DNA of 40,288 bases from CAZUFB01 sp048173955 (GCA_048173955.1 DBEYOB010000076.1:1-40288), one strand, 5' to 3'; positions 25,074-33,816 are shown, numbered from the stretch's first letter. Made by a program: numbers and translations. Notes: a model not told the origin generated them from the sequence alone.

Positions 25074-25763
25074 CTATCCCGCCAGCGAGTGGTACACCAG
25101 CGCGATGATCATCGTGAGCAGGCCCGACACGCCAATGGCGATGCCGCTCATGGCCCCCTCGAGCTCGCCGATCTCCATGGCCTTGGTGGTGCCCACGGCG
25201 TGGCTGCACGTGCCGATCGCCACGCCGGCGGCGATGGGGCTCTTCACCTTGAACAGGCGGATGAGCGTCGGGGCCAGAATCGACCCCATGATGCCGGTGG
25301 CGATGACCACCGCCACGGTGATGCTCGTGATGCCGCCGAGCTCCTCGCTCACGCTCATGGCGATGGGCGTGGTGACCGACTTGGCCAGCGTGCTCATGGC
25401 GACCGACTCGTCGAGGCCGAACAGCCGGCACAGCGCGTAGGCGCTCACCATCGAGGTGACGCTGCCGGCCAGACACCCTGCGAGTATGGGCAGGAAGTGC
25501 TTCTTGAGCACCGCGATCTGCCGGTAGATCGAGTAGGCGAGCACCGCCGTCGCCGGTCCCAGGAAGTACGAGATGACCTGTGCGCCCGCCTGATAGTCGT
25601 TCAGTGGGATGTGGAACACGCTCAGCACGATGATGATGAAGGTCACCGCTACGAGCAGGGGGTTCAGGAAGGGGGTCTTCACCTTGCGGTTGAGCAGGAC
25701 GGCCCCTTGAAACGCGACGAGCGAGATGACGATGCCGAACGCGACATGGACGAATGCGTTCAC
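25074..25763 (-). CDS. lrgB: LrgB-family membrane protein
   Basis: This 229-residue membrane protein of the LrgB/CidB family has about seven helices. Motifs include FLNPLLVAV, YFLGPATAVLAYSIYRQ, LAKSVTTPIAMSVSEELGG, and AAGVAIGTCSHAVGTTKAMEIGE. The start is a GTG, preceded by AGGAACCC at the end of lrgA, six bases from the lrgA stop, indicating translational coupling. LrgAB pairs modulate murein hydrolase export, autolysis and overflow-metabolite (pyruvate/glycolate) transport. Confidence 0.92.
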   Translation of the reverse strand: MNAFVHVAFGIVISLVAFQGAVLLNRKVKTPFLNPLLVAVTFIIIVLSVFHIPLNDYQAGAQVISYFLGPATAVLAYSIYRQIAVLKKHFLPILAGCLAGSVTSMVSAYALCRLFGLDESVAMSTLAKSVTTPIAMSVSEELGGITSITVAVVIATGIMGSILAPTLIRLFKVKSPIAAGVAIGTCSHAVGTTKAMEIGELEGAMSGIAIGVSGLLTMIIALVYHSLAG

Positions 25764-25769
25764 GGGTTC

Positions 25770-26414
25770 CTACCTTCCCTCTTTGTCGCCGGCGGTCTGC
25801 GCCTTGGCAGTGTGGCGCGCCATCAGGTTGGCGACGGTCGACACGGTGAACGACGTCACGAAGAAGACGAGTATGGTCGTGATGAGGCAGATGACGACGA
25901 GCTTCACGATGTTGCCGGCGAGCAGGTCGAAGCTTCCCATGATGGCGACGGCCGCAGGTATGAAGAAGACGGCCATATGGTCGAGCAGGAAGTCGGCCGC
26001 CTCGGCGATGCTGTCCATGCGCACCACTCCGCTTATGAGGAACACGAGCAAGAGCACCATCGAGCATATGTTGCTCGGGATGTCGATGGGCAGAACCTCG
26101 CTGAGCTTTTCGCCTGCGAAGCAGATGGCGATGATGAGGCCGAGCTGCAGCACGATGCGGCAGGTCTTGCGGATGAAGTTGACCACCGTCTCGGAAAAGG
26201 GAAGCGAGTAGGCGCGCTGCAGCACGCCGGTCCCGTGGACGAGCGGGTTCACGCGCAGGGGGGACTGCAGGGCCGGGGCCGTCGTCGTGGACGAACCCTC
26301 GCGGGCCTCTTCCTGCTCGACGGCCTCTTCGTCGACGGCAGTAAATCTATCGTTGCCGTCGAGGACCGGTTCCTCGCCCTCGCGGGCCTCTTCCTGAGAC
26401 GCTGTGCCCCGCAT
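25770..26414 (-). CDS. lrgA: LrgA/CidA-family membrane protein with acidic N-terminal extension
   Basis: This 214-residue protein has a C-terminal ~125 residues of standard holin-like LrgA/CidA with four helices (RIVLQLGLIIAICFAGE, IPSNICSMVLLLVFLISGVV, FFIPAAVAIM, TTILVFFVTSFTV). The first ~85 residues are an acidic, Gln/Glu-rich cytosolic extension absent from typical LrgA. The heptad QEEAREG occurs twice in it, 27 residues apart. The ATG at 26414 is preceded by AAAGGA. A still longer start at about 26440 cannot be excluded. It is the first gene of lrgAB. Confidence 0.85.
   Translation of the reverse strand: MRGTASQEEAREGEEPVLDGNDRFTAVDEEAVEQEEAREGSSTTTAPALQSPLRVNPLVHGTGVLQRAYSLPFSETVVNFIRKTCRIVLQLGLIIAICFAGEKLSEVLPIDIPSNICSMVLLLVFLISGVVRMDSIAEAADFLLDHMAVFFIPAAVAIMGSFDLLAGNIVKLVVICLITTILVFFVTSFTVSTVANLMARHTAKAQTAGDKEGR
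26296..26396 (-). repeat. In-frame 20-bp direct repeat in lrgA
   Basis: The 20-mer CCCTCGCGGGCCTCTTCCTG (plus strand) occurs exactly at 26296-26315 and 26377-26396, 81 bp apart, so recombination between copies would remove 27 codons without shifting the frame. It encodes the duplicated QEEAREG. Confidence 0.75.
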
Positions 26415-26596
26415 GGTGCCGCCCGTCCTTTCCCATCGCATGCCGTAAGACGACAACGGCAAACAATAGGGCTTGACCGGTTCGATGGCGGCCGCATCGG
26501 GGCTTTTTCACGCGAGCTGCGCTGCGCTCACACGGAGTTCACACACATGGGGCGGGGTATTCGGTTCGTGCGACTGACGGTCGCGGTCGATGCGAA

Positions 26597-26634
26597 GGGG
26601 CCCGCCCGACAGGCCAAGCTGTCGGACGGGCCCC
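26597..26634 (-). terminator. Strong GC-rich hairpin after the FMN/FAD reductase
   Basis: The 16-base arms 26597-26612 and 26619-26634 pair with one mismatch around a 6-base loop. The hairpin starts ~30 bases past the reductase stop on the minus strand. There is no T-run, so termination may be factor-assisted. Confidence 0.6.
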
Positions 26635-26664
26635 TCGATCTCCGGCACGCTCTTCGCTGCTGAG

Positions 26665-28821
26665 CTATGCCATCTCTGCCAGGATGGTCTCTGCGGCTTG
26701 CAGGCCGTAGGCAAGTGCCTGGGTGTTGCCGTTGCCATAGTCGCCGCCGTCGAGTGCCTCGACCGAGCCGGTTACAAGACCGGCGGCATATAGGCCGCTG
26801 ATGCTCGAGCCGTCTTCGCGTAGGACGCGCGCCTCGGGGTCGATGCGCAGACCGCCGAGCGGGATGTAGGCGCCCGGCTCGATGCGCATGGCGTACATCT
26901 TGCGGTCGAGCTGCAGGTAGGGGAGGTTCTTGCGGCCGAACTCGTCCTCGCCTTCGCCCTTGGCCACGGCGTTGCTCTTTTCAAGGGTTTCCAGCAGCTC
27001 GGGCATTTCGAGCTTCTCAGCCAGGTCCTCGGCATTTTCGTACTCGATGATGTCGTTGTGCTCGATGAGCCAGTAGTAGCTCAGGTCGTAGGTGTCGCTG
27101 TCATGGGCGAGTTCCCAGCCAAGCTCGTCGAAGATGTAGTAGAATGCGCCGCCGTGTTTGGGGTCCTTGCACTGGCGCAGATACTTCTTATAGCTTGAGC
27201 TCTCGTCCACGAAGCGCTCGCCGTGGGCGTTCACCAGCACGATCGGGATATCGGTCGAGAAGAAGATGGTGTTGTTCTTGGAGTGGTAGGCCTTGTTCGT
27301 GGAGGTCACGCCCAGGTCCATGCCGATCCAGGCACCGCCGACCTCTTTTGCCATGTAGAGACCGTCACCGGTGTTGGTCACCAGGGCGTTCACGTAGTAG
27401 TCCTCGTATTCGGGGAGATACTCGTGCACCAGGTCGGGGTTGTGCATCCAGCCGCCCGTCGCCAGCAGCACGGCGCCTGCCGTGACGTTGTGGGTCACGC
27501 CATCTTCGCCTTCGGCGACCAAGCCGCACACACGGTCCCCGTCGGTCACGAGCTTGGTCGCGGAGGTCGAGAGGAACACCTCGCCGCCGGCCGCGCGGAT
27601 GACCTCGACGTAGCGCTGGACGATGTCGGCGGGCTCGTTGTTCTGCTTGTAGTTCGCCCACGGGCTCGGGCCGAAGTAGATGTGCACCTGGCTGTACTTG
27701 CCGTAGGGGCAGAAGCCGAAGCCTTCCTGGGTGATAAGCTTGTCGACCATCTGGCCGCTCTTGACCAGCATAGTGCGCATCAGCGGGATGTCGGGATTGT
27801 AGAACGGCGAGTCCTCGGTGACGGTCGACTGCTTGTAGGCGATGATGTTGTCCATGGAGCGGACGACCTCGGAGATGGCCTCTTCGCCGTTGGCGGCGGC
27901 GAACGCCTTGTGGACGATGGTGTCGGCCGTGAAGACCGTGCCGCCCGAGCACAGGAAGCTGGCGCCGTAATAGGGGAGCTTCTCGTACACGTAGACGACC
28001 TTGCCCGCCTTGGCCAGGTTGTAGCCGGCGGTCAGGCCGGCGAGACCGGCGCCGACGATGGCGACGTCGGGGGCGTCCGCGACCTCGCTCTTAGTAACCT
28101 CCTTCGGGGCCACGGGCGTCTCGAAGGCCATGGGGTCGCCACCGGCCGCCTCGATGGCGCTGCGCACGGCGGAGATGATGGCGTTCGACGTGACGGTTGC
28201 GCCGGTCACGGTGTCCACGGCAAGGCTCTGGCTCTCTACAATCCGGCCGGGGATGGTGTTTTCCGCCGCATCGGAGAGATGGCGGGTTTCGTCGCTGCTG
28301 ATGACCTTGACCTCGGCGATCTTCCCGTCCTGGAACGTAGTCGACACGCGGACGTAGGAAAGCATGCCCAGCGCGCGGGTGACGTAGCGGCCGTCTTGAG
28401 GGGCGCTACCGATCGCCGAGCCGCTTGCCTCGGCAAGCGCGGCGGTGCATGCGCGTTTGATGGCATCGGAGGTTATCGTGGCACCTGCGTTTCCGTCGAC
28501 CTCGACGGAGTTGGCCTCTACGATGCGCGCGGGGACGTCCTGCAGCGCGAGATCGCCGATGCCTGCGGTTTCCTGCGGGCCTTCGGCGGTGACCGAAATG
28601 ATACTCGTCTCGTCGACCTCGACGGTCACGGTGACGTCGCCGCCCTGGCCGCGTGTCGTGGCCGTGTAGACGCCGGGTGTGTACGAGGCTTCCGGGGCCG
28701 ATGCAGTCGTCTCTTCCGCGATGGCGGTGCCCATGCCGACCAAGGCGGCACTTGCTGCGATGCCCGCACCTGCCGCCGCCGCGCCCTGTACGAAGTTCCT
28801 TCTGCTGACGTTCTCGAACAT
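26665..28821 (-). CDS. Tat-exported flavin reductase with two FMN-binding domains and a FAD domain
   Basis: This 718-residue secreted reductase has a Tat motif SRRNF (6-10) and cleavage near AIAEE. Two FMN_bind domains follow. The second has a full ApbE flavinylation motif DTVTGATVTS (203-212). The first reads DGNAGATITS (109-118), with Ala in place of the usual Ser/Thr before GAT. The FAD_binding_2 domain begins DVAIVGAGLAGLTAGYNLA (~252). The layout parallels urocanate-reductase-type anaerobic respiratory enzymes that take electrons through covalently bound FMN. The C-terminal segment ALDGGDYGNGNTQALAYG replaces the fumarate-reductase HGxNRLGGN block, so the acceptor is probably not fumarate. 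Two-component-like direct repeats lie in its upstream gap and a sensor kinase is divergent from it. No cytochrome domain is present. Confidence 0.88.
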   Translation of the reverse strand: MFENVSRRNFVQGAAAAGAGIAASAALVGMGTAIAEETTASAPEASYTPGVYTATTRGQGGDVTVTVEVDETSIISVTAEGPQETAGIGDLALQDVPARIVEANSVEVDGNAGATITSDAIKRACTAALAEASGSAIGSAPQDGRYVTRALGMLSYVRVSTTFQDGKIAEVKVISSDETRHLSDAAENTIPGRIVESQSLAVDTVTGATVTSNAIISAVRSAIEAAGGDPMAFETPVAPKEVTKSEVADAPDVAIVGAGLAGLTAGYNLAKAGKVVYVYEKLPYYGASFLCSGGTVFTADTIVHKAFAAANGEEAISEVVRSMDNIIAYKQSTVTEDSPFYNPDIPLMRTMLVKSGQMVDKLITQEGFGFCPYGKYSQVHIYFGPSPWANYKQNNEPADIVQRYVEVIRAAGGEVFLSTSATKLVTDGDRVCGLVAEGEDGVTHNVTAGAVLLATGGWMHNPDLVHEYLPEYEDYYVNALVTNTGDGLYMAKEVGGAWIGMDLGVTSTNKAYHSKNNTIFFSTDIPIVLVNAHGERFVDESSSYKKYLRQCKDPKHGGAFYYIFDELGWELAHDSDTYDLSYYWLIEHNDIIEYENAEDLAEKLEMPELLETLEKSNAVAKGEGEDEFGRKNLPYLQLDRKMYAMRIEPGAYIPLGGLRIDPEARVLREDGSSISGLYAAGLVTGSVEALDGGDYGNGNTQALAYGLQAAETILAEMA

Positions 28822-28853
28822 GGCGGTTCCCCTTTCGAGCTGTCCCCTTGTGT

Positions 28854-28879
28854 GCCGATTGGGCTTGGCGAATCGCCCG
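28854..28879 (-). promoter_or_regulatory. Leader motif shared with the KSTD-like gene
   Basis: On the minus strand, CGGGCGATTC followed by GCCCAATCGGC lies ~35 bases before the reductase ATG. The KSTD-like gene carries CGGGCGATTC followed by GCTAATCGCCC at almost the same place. Pairing is weaker here than in the first copy. Confidence 0.35.
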
Positions 28880-28930
28880 CTCGGGCACCTTGACGCCGCC
28901 CACGATAGACCGTGCGGTCGGTCGTTGACC

Positions 28931-28947
28931 TTAACGACTTGTTAACG
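28931..28947. promoter_or_regulatory. TTAACG direct repeat, 11-bp period
   Basis: TTAACG occurs at 28931-28936 and 28942-28947. An 11-bp period is characteristic of tandem OmpR/PhoB-type half-sites. The repeat lies ~23 bp upstream of a possible reductase -10 (TATCGT, complement of 28902-28907), where an activator would replace a poor -35. The nearby OmpR-type regulator is the candidate ligand. Confidence 0.5.
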
Positions 28948-29120
28948 CTTGCGTTCGTGCTTGTCTTTGCGCTGCCCTTGCCTTGTCTCGGATGCACATC
29001 GGTGAATATGAGAATGGAACGAAGCATGACATTTTGGCAGGTAGGGATATATGCAAGAGAGTATGCGTTTTAAGATGCACGCACTGATCCACGGGGTGCG
29101 GGGTTGGCGCGGCGTTTGGT

Positions 29121-29139
29121 TTTTAAAGAAGTTTTAAGG
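29121..29139. promoter_or_regulatory. TTTTAARG direct repeat, 11-bp period
   Basis: TTTTAAAG (29121-29128) and TTTTAAGG (29132-29139) form a second 11-bp-period pair, 74 bp before the sensor kinase ATG. It could mediate autoregulation by the OmpR-type partner. The rest of the 391-bp divergent gap shows no gene. Confidence 0.45.
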
Positions 29140-29212
29140 TGCCCTCTTTCGTGGCACAGGTACTCTGAAAGTGTTCGTGCGCAAGGGCTGCTTGGCTGCG
29201 AAAGGGGCTGTT

Positions 29213-31243
29213 ATGAGCCATGTTCCCTCAAGGGGTCGCACATTGCGTCATCCATACGACAAGCGTGCCTATGTTTGGCCGGTATTGGCGCTGATTGCTT
29301 CGTTTGCCATTGCTGTTGGCGCGTTCTATCTGCTGAGCGGCATTCAATCGAGTGTCGAAAGCGGGGGTGGTCTACCCGAAGATGATGGCGTTTGGGCGGT
29401 TGCCGGTGAACATTGGGACGAGGGAGGGCATCTGTGCGGCTTTTCTTTTGCCATCGAATCCGGTCGCGACCTTGCCTTGGCCGTTGTTCGCCCTTCGTCG
29501 GGGAACGTGGTCGTTCGTGTCAATGGGTCCGCGCTGCCATGTGATACTGAACGCTTTGCAGGCCTGCGGCAAGTTCATGTCTACCTAGTTCCCGAAGGCC
29601 TGCTTGAAGGCGAGGCTGGTGAAAACCATATCTTGAGATTTGAAGTTGAAGCGAACGGTTGGTCGGGGTCCGACGCCCTCTATATTGGTTCTCCCGATGC
29701 TGTGCACGACGTGTTCTGGCTATTTAATCATGCAACGAAGATATGTGCCCTCACCATGCTCGCCGTCATGGTCGTTTATGCCCTCTCTTTGTTTTTGGCC
29801 AAGCGAAGCGAGACATATCTCATACCATTTGTTGCCTATACGTTGTTTCTTATCGTATGGATAGCGTTTGCCAACGTATCTGGTCCTGATTTTCTTCCTG
29901 CAAGGCTGTTTAATTTCGTGCAGGTGTGCGGGCATTTCTATGTCGCCTATATCCCATCTGCCATTTGCGTACTTTTGTCCGGCCTGGAATTGCCGCGCCC
30001 GCTTGCCCCCCTTGTACGCTGGTACAGTCTGCTGCTTGTGCCGGCGGCCTTTGGGACGCTGGGGTTCTTTGTCGACTTCGGAGCGACTATGGCGGTCGTG
30101 ACGGTGCTCTGTTTTGTCTTCGCCGGGTGGGCCCTTGTCCGCAGTGCGGCACTTGGGCGTCCCGGCGTCATGGTGCTTGTGGTCGGTTTTGGAATCACAA
30201 TAGGTTTCAAGCTTGCGGCGACCTTGGTCGATGTCGGTATGGTAAGTGACAGCATCGTCCTGTATACCGTGCGCAAGGCTCGCCTCTTGAACGTGCCGAT
30301 CGTCATGGCTGTCATGCTCTATCTCAATCAGCTTTTCGCGCGCAACTTCTGTAAGACCGAAGACATGAACACTCTGCTTGAGGGGTTGGTCGAACAACGT
30401 ACGGCCGAATTGCGCCAGCAGCAGGGTATGCGCTTGGGCATGATGGTGAACATCTTCCATGACCTGCGCGGTCCCCTGTTCACGATGCAGAAGTGCGTTG
30501 AGGTGCTCGAAGCGAAACCGTCCGGGGATGTTGGACCGTCCGGATGGGAAGCTCTTCCCGATGCAGGGTTCCGCATGCAGGTGGTCGACATCCTGGCCGA
30601 TCGGACGGCGTTCCTTGCACGGCTTATAGAGGATCTGTTCACGGCGGCCAAGCTCGAAGACGGAGATTGCCTGCTTGCCGAAGATCCCGTGGATGTGTCG
30701 AGCGTACTTGAAGGTGTGGTGCGGGCGTGCGGCCCCCTTGCTGGAGAGCGGGACGTGCGTATCGACCTTGTGTGCGATGGGGGTGGGCTGACGGGAGGGC
30801 TCGCGACTTGGGGAGACCGTAGGTATCTGTCCCGGGTGTTCGAGAACCTCGTTGCCAACGCTGTTCACCATGCCCCTACCGGTACCTGCGTGGACGTACG
30901 TGTGGATCGGGATGGAGATGTTGTTCGCGTTGCGGTGCACAACGGCGGCGAGCCCATTGCGCCCGCTGATCTTCCTCACGTGTTCGAACGTTACTACAGA
31001 CGCAATACCAAGGCCCCTGAGGACTCTTCGGGTATCGGTTTGTCCATCGTGCGAGCTGTGGTGGAACGTCATCAGGGATCGGTCGGCGTGACGAGTTCCG
31101 AGGAAGGTGGTACCGTGTTTACGATAGAGCTGCCTCTGCTGGGCACGGGGACAAACAGGTCGGATGATGGGAAAGACGGTGCGGCCGGAACGGTTTCGTG
31201 TCAGGAATCGCCGTGCGATGGGCCGAGCGCATCGAATGTATAA
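29213..31243 (+). CDS. Membrane sensor histidine kinase (7TM-type)
   Basis: This 676-residue kinase has an N-terminal membrane anchor, an extracellular beta-rich domain (~60-180), then about seven membrane helices (~185-385), the 7TMR-DISM-like layout. A short coiled coil (VEQRTAELRQQQ) leads to the HisKA dimer domain with H416 in FHDLRGPLF. The HATPase_c domain has the N box ENLVANAVHHAP and the G box SSGIGLSIVRAV. The ATG at 29213 follows AAAGGGG; an in-frame GTG at 29171 is less favoured. It is divergent from the FMN/FAD reductase and convergent with, and overlapping, the OmpR-type regulator gene. This suggests it senses the reductase's substrate or redox state. GC is lower than in adjacent genes. 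Confidence 0.87.
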   Translation: MSHVPSRGRTLRHPYDKRAYVWPVLALIASFAIAVGAFYLLSGIQSSVESGGGLPEDDGVWAVAGEHWDEGGHLCGFSFAIESGRDLALAVVRPSSGNVVVRVNGSALPCDTERFAGLRQVHVYLVPEGLLEGEAGENHILRFEVEANGWSGSDALYIGSPDAVHDVFWLFNHATKICALTMLAVMVVYALSLFLAKRSETYLIPFVAYTLFLIVWIAFANVSGPDFLPARLFNFVQVCGHFYVAYIPSAICVLLSGLELPRPLAPLVRWYSLLLVPAAFGTLGFFVDFGATMAVVTVLCFVFAGWALVRSAALGRPGVMVLVVGFGITIGFKLAATLVDVGMVSDSIVLYTVRKARLLNVPIVMAVMLYLNQLFARNFCKTEDMNTLLEGLVEQRTAELRQQQGMRLGMMVNIFHDLRGPLFTMQKCVEVLEAKPSGDVGPSGWEALPDAGFRMQVVDILADRTAFLARLIEDLFTAAKLEDGDCLLAEDPVDVSSVLEGVVRACGPLAGERDVRIDLVCDGGGLTGGLATWGDRRYLSRVFENLVANAVHHAPTGTCVDVRVDRDGDVVRVAVHNGGEPIAPADLPHVFERYYRRNTKAPEDSSGIGLSIVRAVVERHQGSVGVTSSEEGGTVFTIELPLLGTGTNRSDDGKDGAAGTVSCQESPCDGPSASNV

Positions 31244-31905
31244 CCCTTGCCCCAGATGTTTTTGAGCCAAACGGGTTTTGTCGGTTCGTCTTCGATTTTC
31301 ATGCGCAGGTGGCGGATGTGCACGAGTACGGTGCGGACGTCGCCGTAACTGTCCTTTCCCCACACGTAGCGATAAAGGTCTTCGGACGAGTAGCAGGTCC
31401 CTGCGTGTTCCATGAGAAACGCCAGCAGGCGGCACTCCATTGGGGGCAGTCGTATCTCGCGTCCATCTTTGAGGACGATGCGACGATGCACATCGAGCGT
31501 GAACGGCCCGGCTGTGACGGGCTGGGGCGTCGGGTCGCCGTATTCGTTGCGCGCACGACGAAGGTTCGCTTCGATATGGGCGAGCAGGACGTCATTGTTG
31601 AATGGTTTGGTCAAAAAGTCATCCCCACCAGCGTCTAGGGCGCGGATGATGGTCTCGCTGTCGTCGAGACAGCTGAAGAAGATGATGGGGCAGCTATGCC
31701 AGTTGCGCAGCTGACGGCAGAGTCCCACACCGTCAGCGTCGGGAAGCAGTATGTCGAGCAAGATGACGTCGTAGGAGTCGCGTGCCAGGCCAAGTGCCTC
31801 GCCTGCGGTTCCGGCGCAGGCGGTACGGTAGCCCTTCCCTTCGAGATAGAACGAAAGGACCTTTGAAACGAACTCGTCGTCCTCAACGAGCAATACGCGC
31901 GGCAT
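31201..31905 (-). CDS. OmpR/PhoB-type response regulator
   Basis: This 234-residue regulator has a receiver domain with acidic pocket E8-D9-D10, phospho-acceptor D51 (VILLDILLPDADG) and conserved K100 (DDFLTKPF). The C-terminal winged helix (LPPMECRLLAFLMEHAG ... VRTVLVHIRHLRMKIE ... VWLKNIWGKGYTF) is complete. The ATG at 31905 follows AAGGTGA. The last 43 bp overlap the 3' end of the kinase gene on the other strand. The MATE gene lies 68 bp upstream on the same strand, so the two may share a transcript. The most likely kinase partner is the one it overlaps. Confidence 0.92.
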   Translation of the reverse strand: MPRVLLVEDDEFVSKVLSFYLEGKGYRTACAGTAGEALGLARDSYDVILLDILLPDADGVGLCRQLRNWHSCPIIFFSCLDDSETIIRALDAGGDDFLTKPFNNDVLLAHIEANLRRARNEYGDPTPQPVTAGPFTLDVHRRIVLKDGREIRLPPMECRLLAFLMEHAGTCYSSEDLYRYVWGKDSYGDVRTVLVHIRHLRMKIEDEPTKPVWLKNIWGKGYTFDALGPSHGDS

Positions 31906-31973
31906 GGCGTCACCTTCTATATTCGCGGATCTTCCCTGGACGGTCTGCCGAGAAGATAGGTCTAACCGCAGCC

Positions 31974-33506
31974 TCACCCCTTTGCCGGCGCCTGGAGGTC
32001 TGCGAGGTTACCTGCAGTTCCCCCGGTCTGTTCTTCGCGTAGTTTAGCAATCCTCCTGCCCTCGTGAACCTGGAATGCCGCGACCACGACGACCGAGCAG
32101 AAGTCGGCGGCCGACTCGGTGAAGGTGATCGACATCAGGTCAGTCATGCCCGGGGCGACGACGTGCGCCAGCGAGGGCATGGCGTAGAGCAGGGGGATGT
32201 AGAAGATGAACTGACGCGTGAGCGTGAGGAACATCGCCTTGACGGGCTGCCCCGTCGCCTGAAAGTAGTTCGATCCCAGGATGGCCAGGGGCACGACCGG
32301 CATCGAGATGATGAACAGCACGCTCGCCGTCATGCCGAAGTCGTGCTCGGCCTGGGTGAGCCCGAAGCTCCACAGGATGGGGCTGCGCAGCGCGATGACC
32401 ACGATGAGGATGGCGACGGCCAGCACGGTCGAGGCGCCCGTCGCCACCCACAGCGTGCGGCGGACGCGGCCGTAGCGCCGGGCGCCGTAGTTGAACCCCT
32501 CGATGGGTTGGGCTGCGATGCTGATGCCGATGATGGCGAAGCAGCACATCTGGACGATCTTGTTGAGCGTGCCGATGACGGTGAGCCCGCCGTCGACGCC
32601 GATGGGGTCGCTCGCACCGAGGTTGCCGATCTGGTGGTTGAGCAGGGTCGAGATGAAGGCCGCCGCGACCTCCATCGCCAGGCTCGAGACGCCGAGCGCC
32701 ACGATGCTGCCGAGCACGGAGAGCCGCGGCCGCACGGTCGACAGGCGCAGCTTCATGCTCGAGCGCGACGTGAAGAAGTACCCGAGGACGAAGACGGCGC
32801 ACGTCGCCTGGCCCAGCACCGTGCCGAGCGCCCCGCCGAACACGCCCCAGCCGAGCACCATCACGAACAGCCAGTTGAAGAAGACCGAGGCCACGCAGCC
32901 GCTCGCCATGGTGAACAGGGCGTAGGTCGGCGAGCCGTCGGTGCGGATGAAGTTGTTGAGCGACGGGCCGATGGCCTGGATGACGAAGCCGCACACGAGC
33001 GTGCCGACGTAGACGCGGGCCATCTCCATGAGCGTGGGGGTGCAGCCGCACAGCACGAGCATGGGGTCGAGGAAGGCGAGCATGAGCGCCGCGGCAAGCG
33101 AGCACACCACGACGTTGAGGAAGATGGCGTTGCCCAGGCACAGCTCCGCCTCGTGCAGCTTGCCCTCGCCCATCTTGATCGCCGCACGGGCGTTGCCGCC
33201 GGCGCCGAACCACATGGCGAACGCGTTCATGACGGTCATGACCGGGAAGGCGACCGTGGTCACGGCGACCGCCTCGGACCCGACGCCCTGCCCGAGGAAG
33301 ATGGTGTTGATGATGTTGTAGAGGGCCGTGCACATGACCGCCAGGATGGTGGGCGGCGCGAACTCGAACAGGAGCTTGCCGATGGGCTCGGTGCCCATGC
33401 GCAGGTTCTTCTCGGGGATGTCGGCCTCGGCCGCCGCCGTCGGGGTCGCCGCGGGGACGCCCTGCGGGTCGGCTACCAGGTCCCGTTCGTTGTCGCGAGG
33501 TGCCAT
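31974..33506 (-). CDS. MATE-family multidrug/cation exporter
   Basis: This 510-residue protein has twelve predicted membrane helices in two similar halves, starting at IGKLLFEFAPPTILAVMCTALYNIINTIFLGQGVG. Family marks include VMTVMNAFAMWFGAGGNARAAI, the mid-protein MKLRLSTVRPRLSVLGSIVALG, and AAQPIEGFNYGARRYGRVRR. It resembles the MepA/Na+-coupled branch. The N-terminus carries a ~35-residue polar tail (VPAATPTAAAEAD). The ATG at 33506 follows GGAAGGTGA. Its position upstream of the response regulator hints that the two-component system controls an export function as well as the reductase. Confidence 0.9.
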   Translation of the reverse strand: MAPRDNERDLVADPQGVPAATPTAAAEADIPEKNLRMGTEPIGKLLFEFAPPTILAVMCTALYNIINTIFLGQGVGSEAVAVTTVAFPVMTVMNAFAMWFGAGGNARAAIKMGEGKLHEAELCLGNAIFLNVVVCSLAAALMLAFLDPMLVLCGCTPTLMEMARVYVGTLVCGFVIQAIGPSLNNFIRTDGSPTYALFTMASGCVASVFFNWLFVMVLGWGVFGGALGTVLGQATCAVFVLGYFFTSRSSMKLRLSTVRPRLSVLGSIVALGVSSLAMEVAAAFISTLLNHQIGNLGASDPIGVDGGLTVIGTLNKIVQMCCFAIIGISIAAQPIEGFNYGARRYGRVRRTLWVATGASTVLAVAILIVVIALRSPILWSFGLTQAEHDFGMTASVLFIISMPVVPLAILGSNYFQATGQPVKAMFLTLTRQFIFYIPLLYAMPSLAHVVAPGMTDLMSITFTESAADFCSVVVVAAFQVHEGRRIAKLREEQTGGTAGNLADLQAPAKG

Positions 33507-33697
33507 ATGCGCACGTCACCTTCCTCATGCGGTTGCTGACGGGCGGAGGGCCCGTTCGGGGCTTGCGGGCGGGCGGTGCACGGCGTGCGCCGCCGTCCCG
33601 TCCGACCATGGTAGCGCTTGGGCAAGGGAAGGGTGGTGCCGCGCCGCCGACGGTGCGCTTCCGGTCGGTATGCGACATCGTGTGCGGCAGCTGGCCG

Positions 33698-33816
33698 CCC
33701 CGGTCGAGTGCCGCGCGACGAGGGCGCCATGGCTGAACGCCGCGCGGCGGGGGGCGCCCCGGTCGGGCGTTGCGCGGCGGGCGTTGTGCGACGAGGGCGT
33801 CCCGGTCGAGCTCGCC
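33698..33816. repeat. Degenerate ~30-bp GC-rich tandem repeat
   Basis: Blocks starting CCCCGGTCGAG or similar and ending GACGAGGGCG recur at 33698, 33727, 33757 and 33800 (29, 30 and 43 bp apart), built of GCGCGGCG-rich words. They fill part of the 377-bp gap 33507-33883, which otherwise contains no gene. TACAGT near 33826 could be the -10 of ygbA. Confidence 0.55.
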
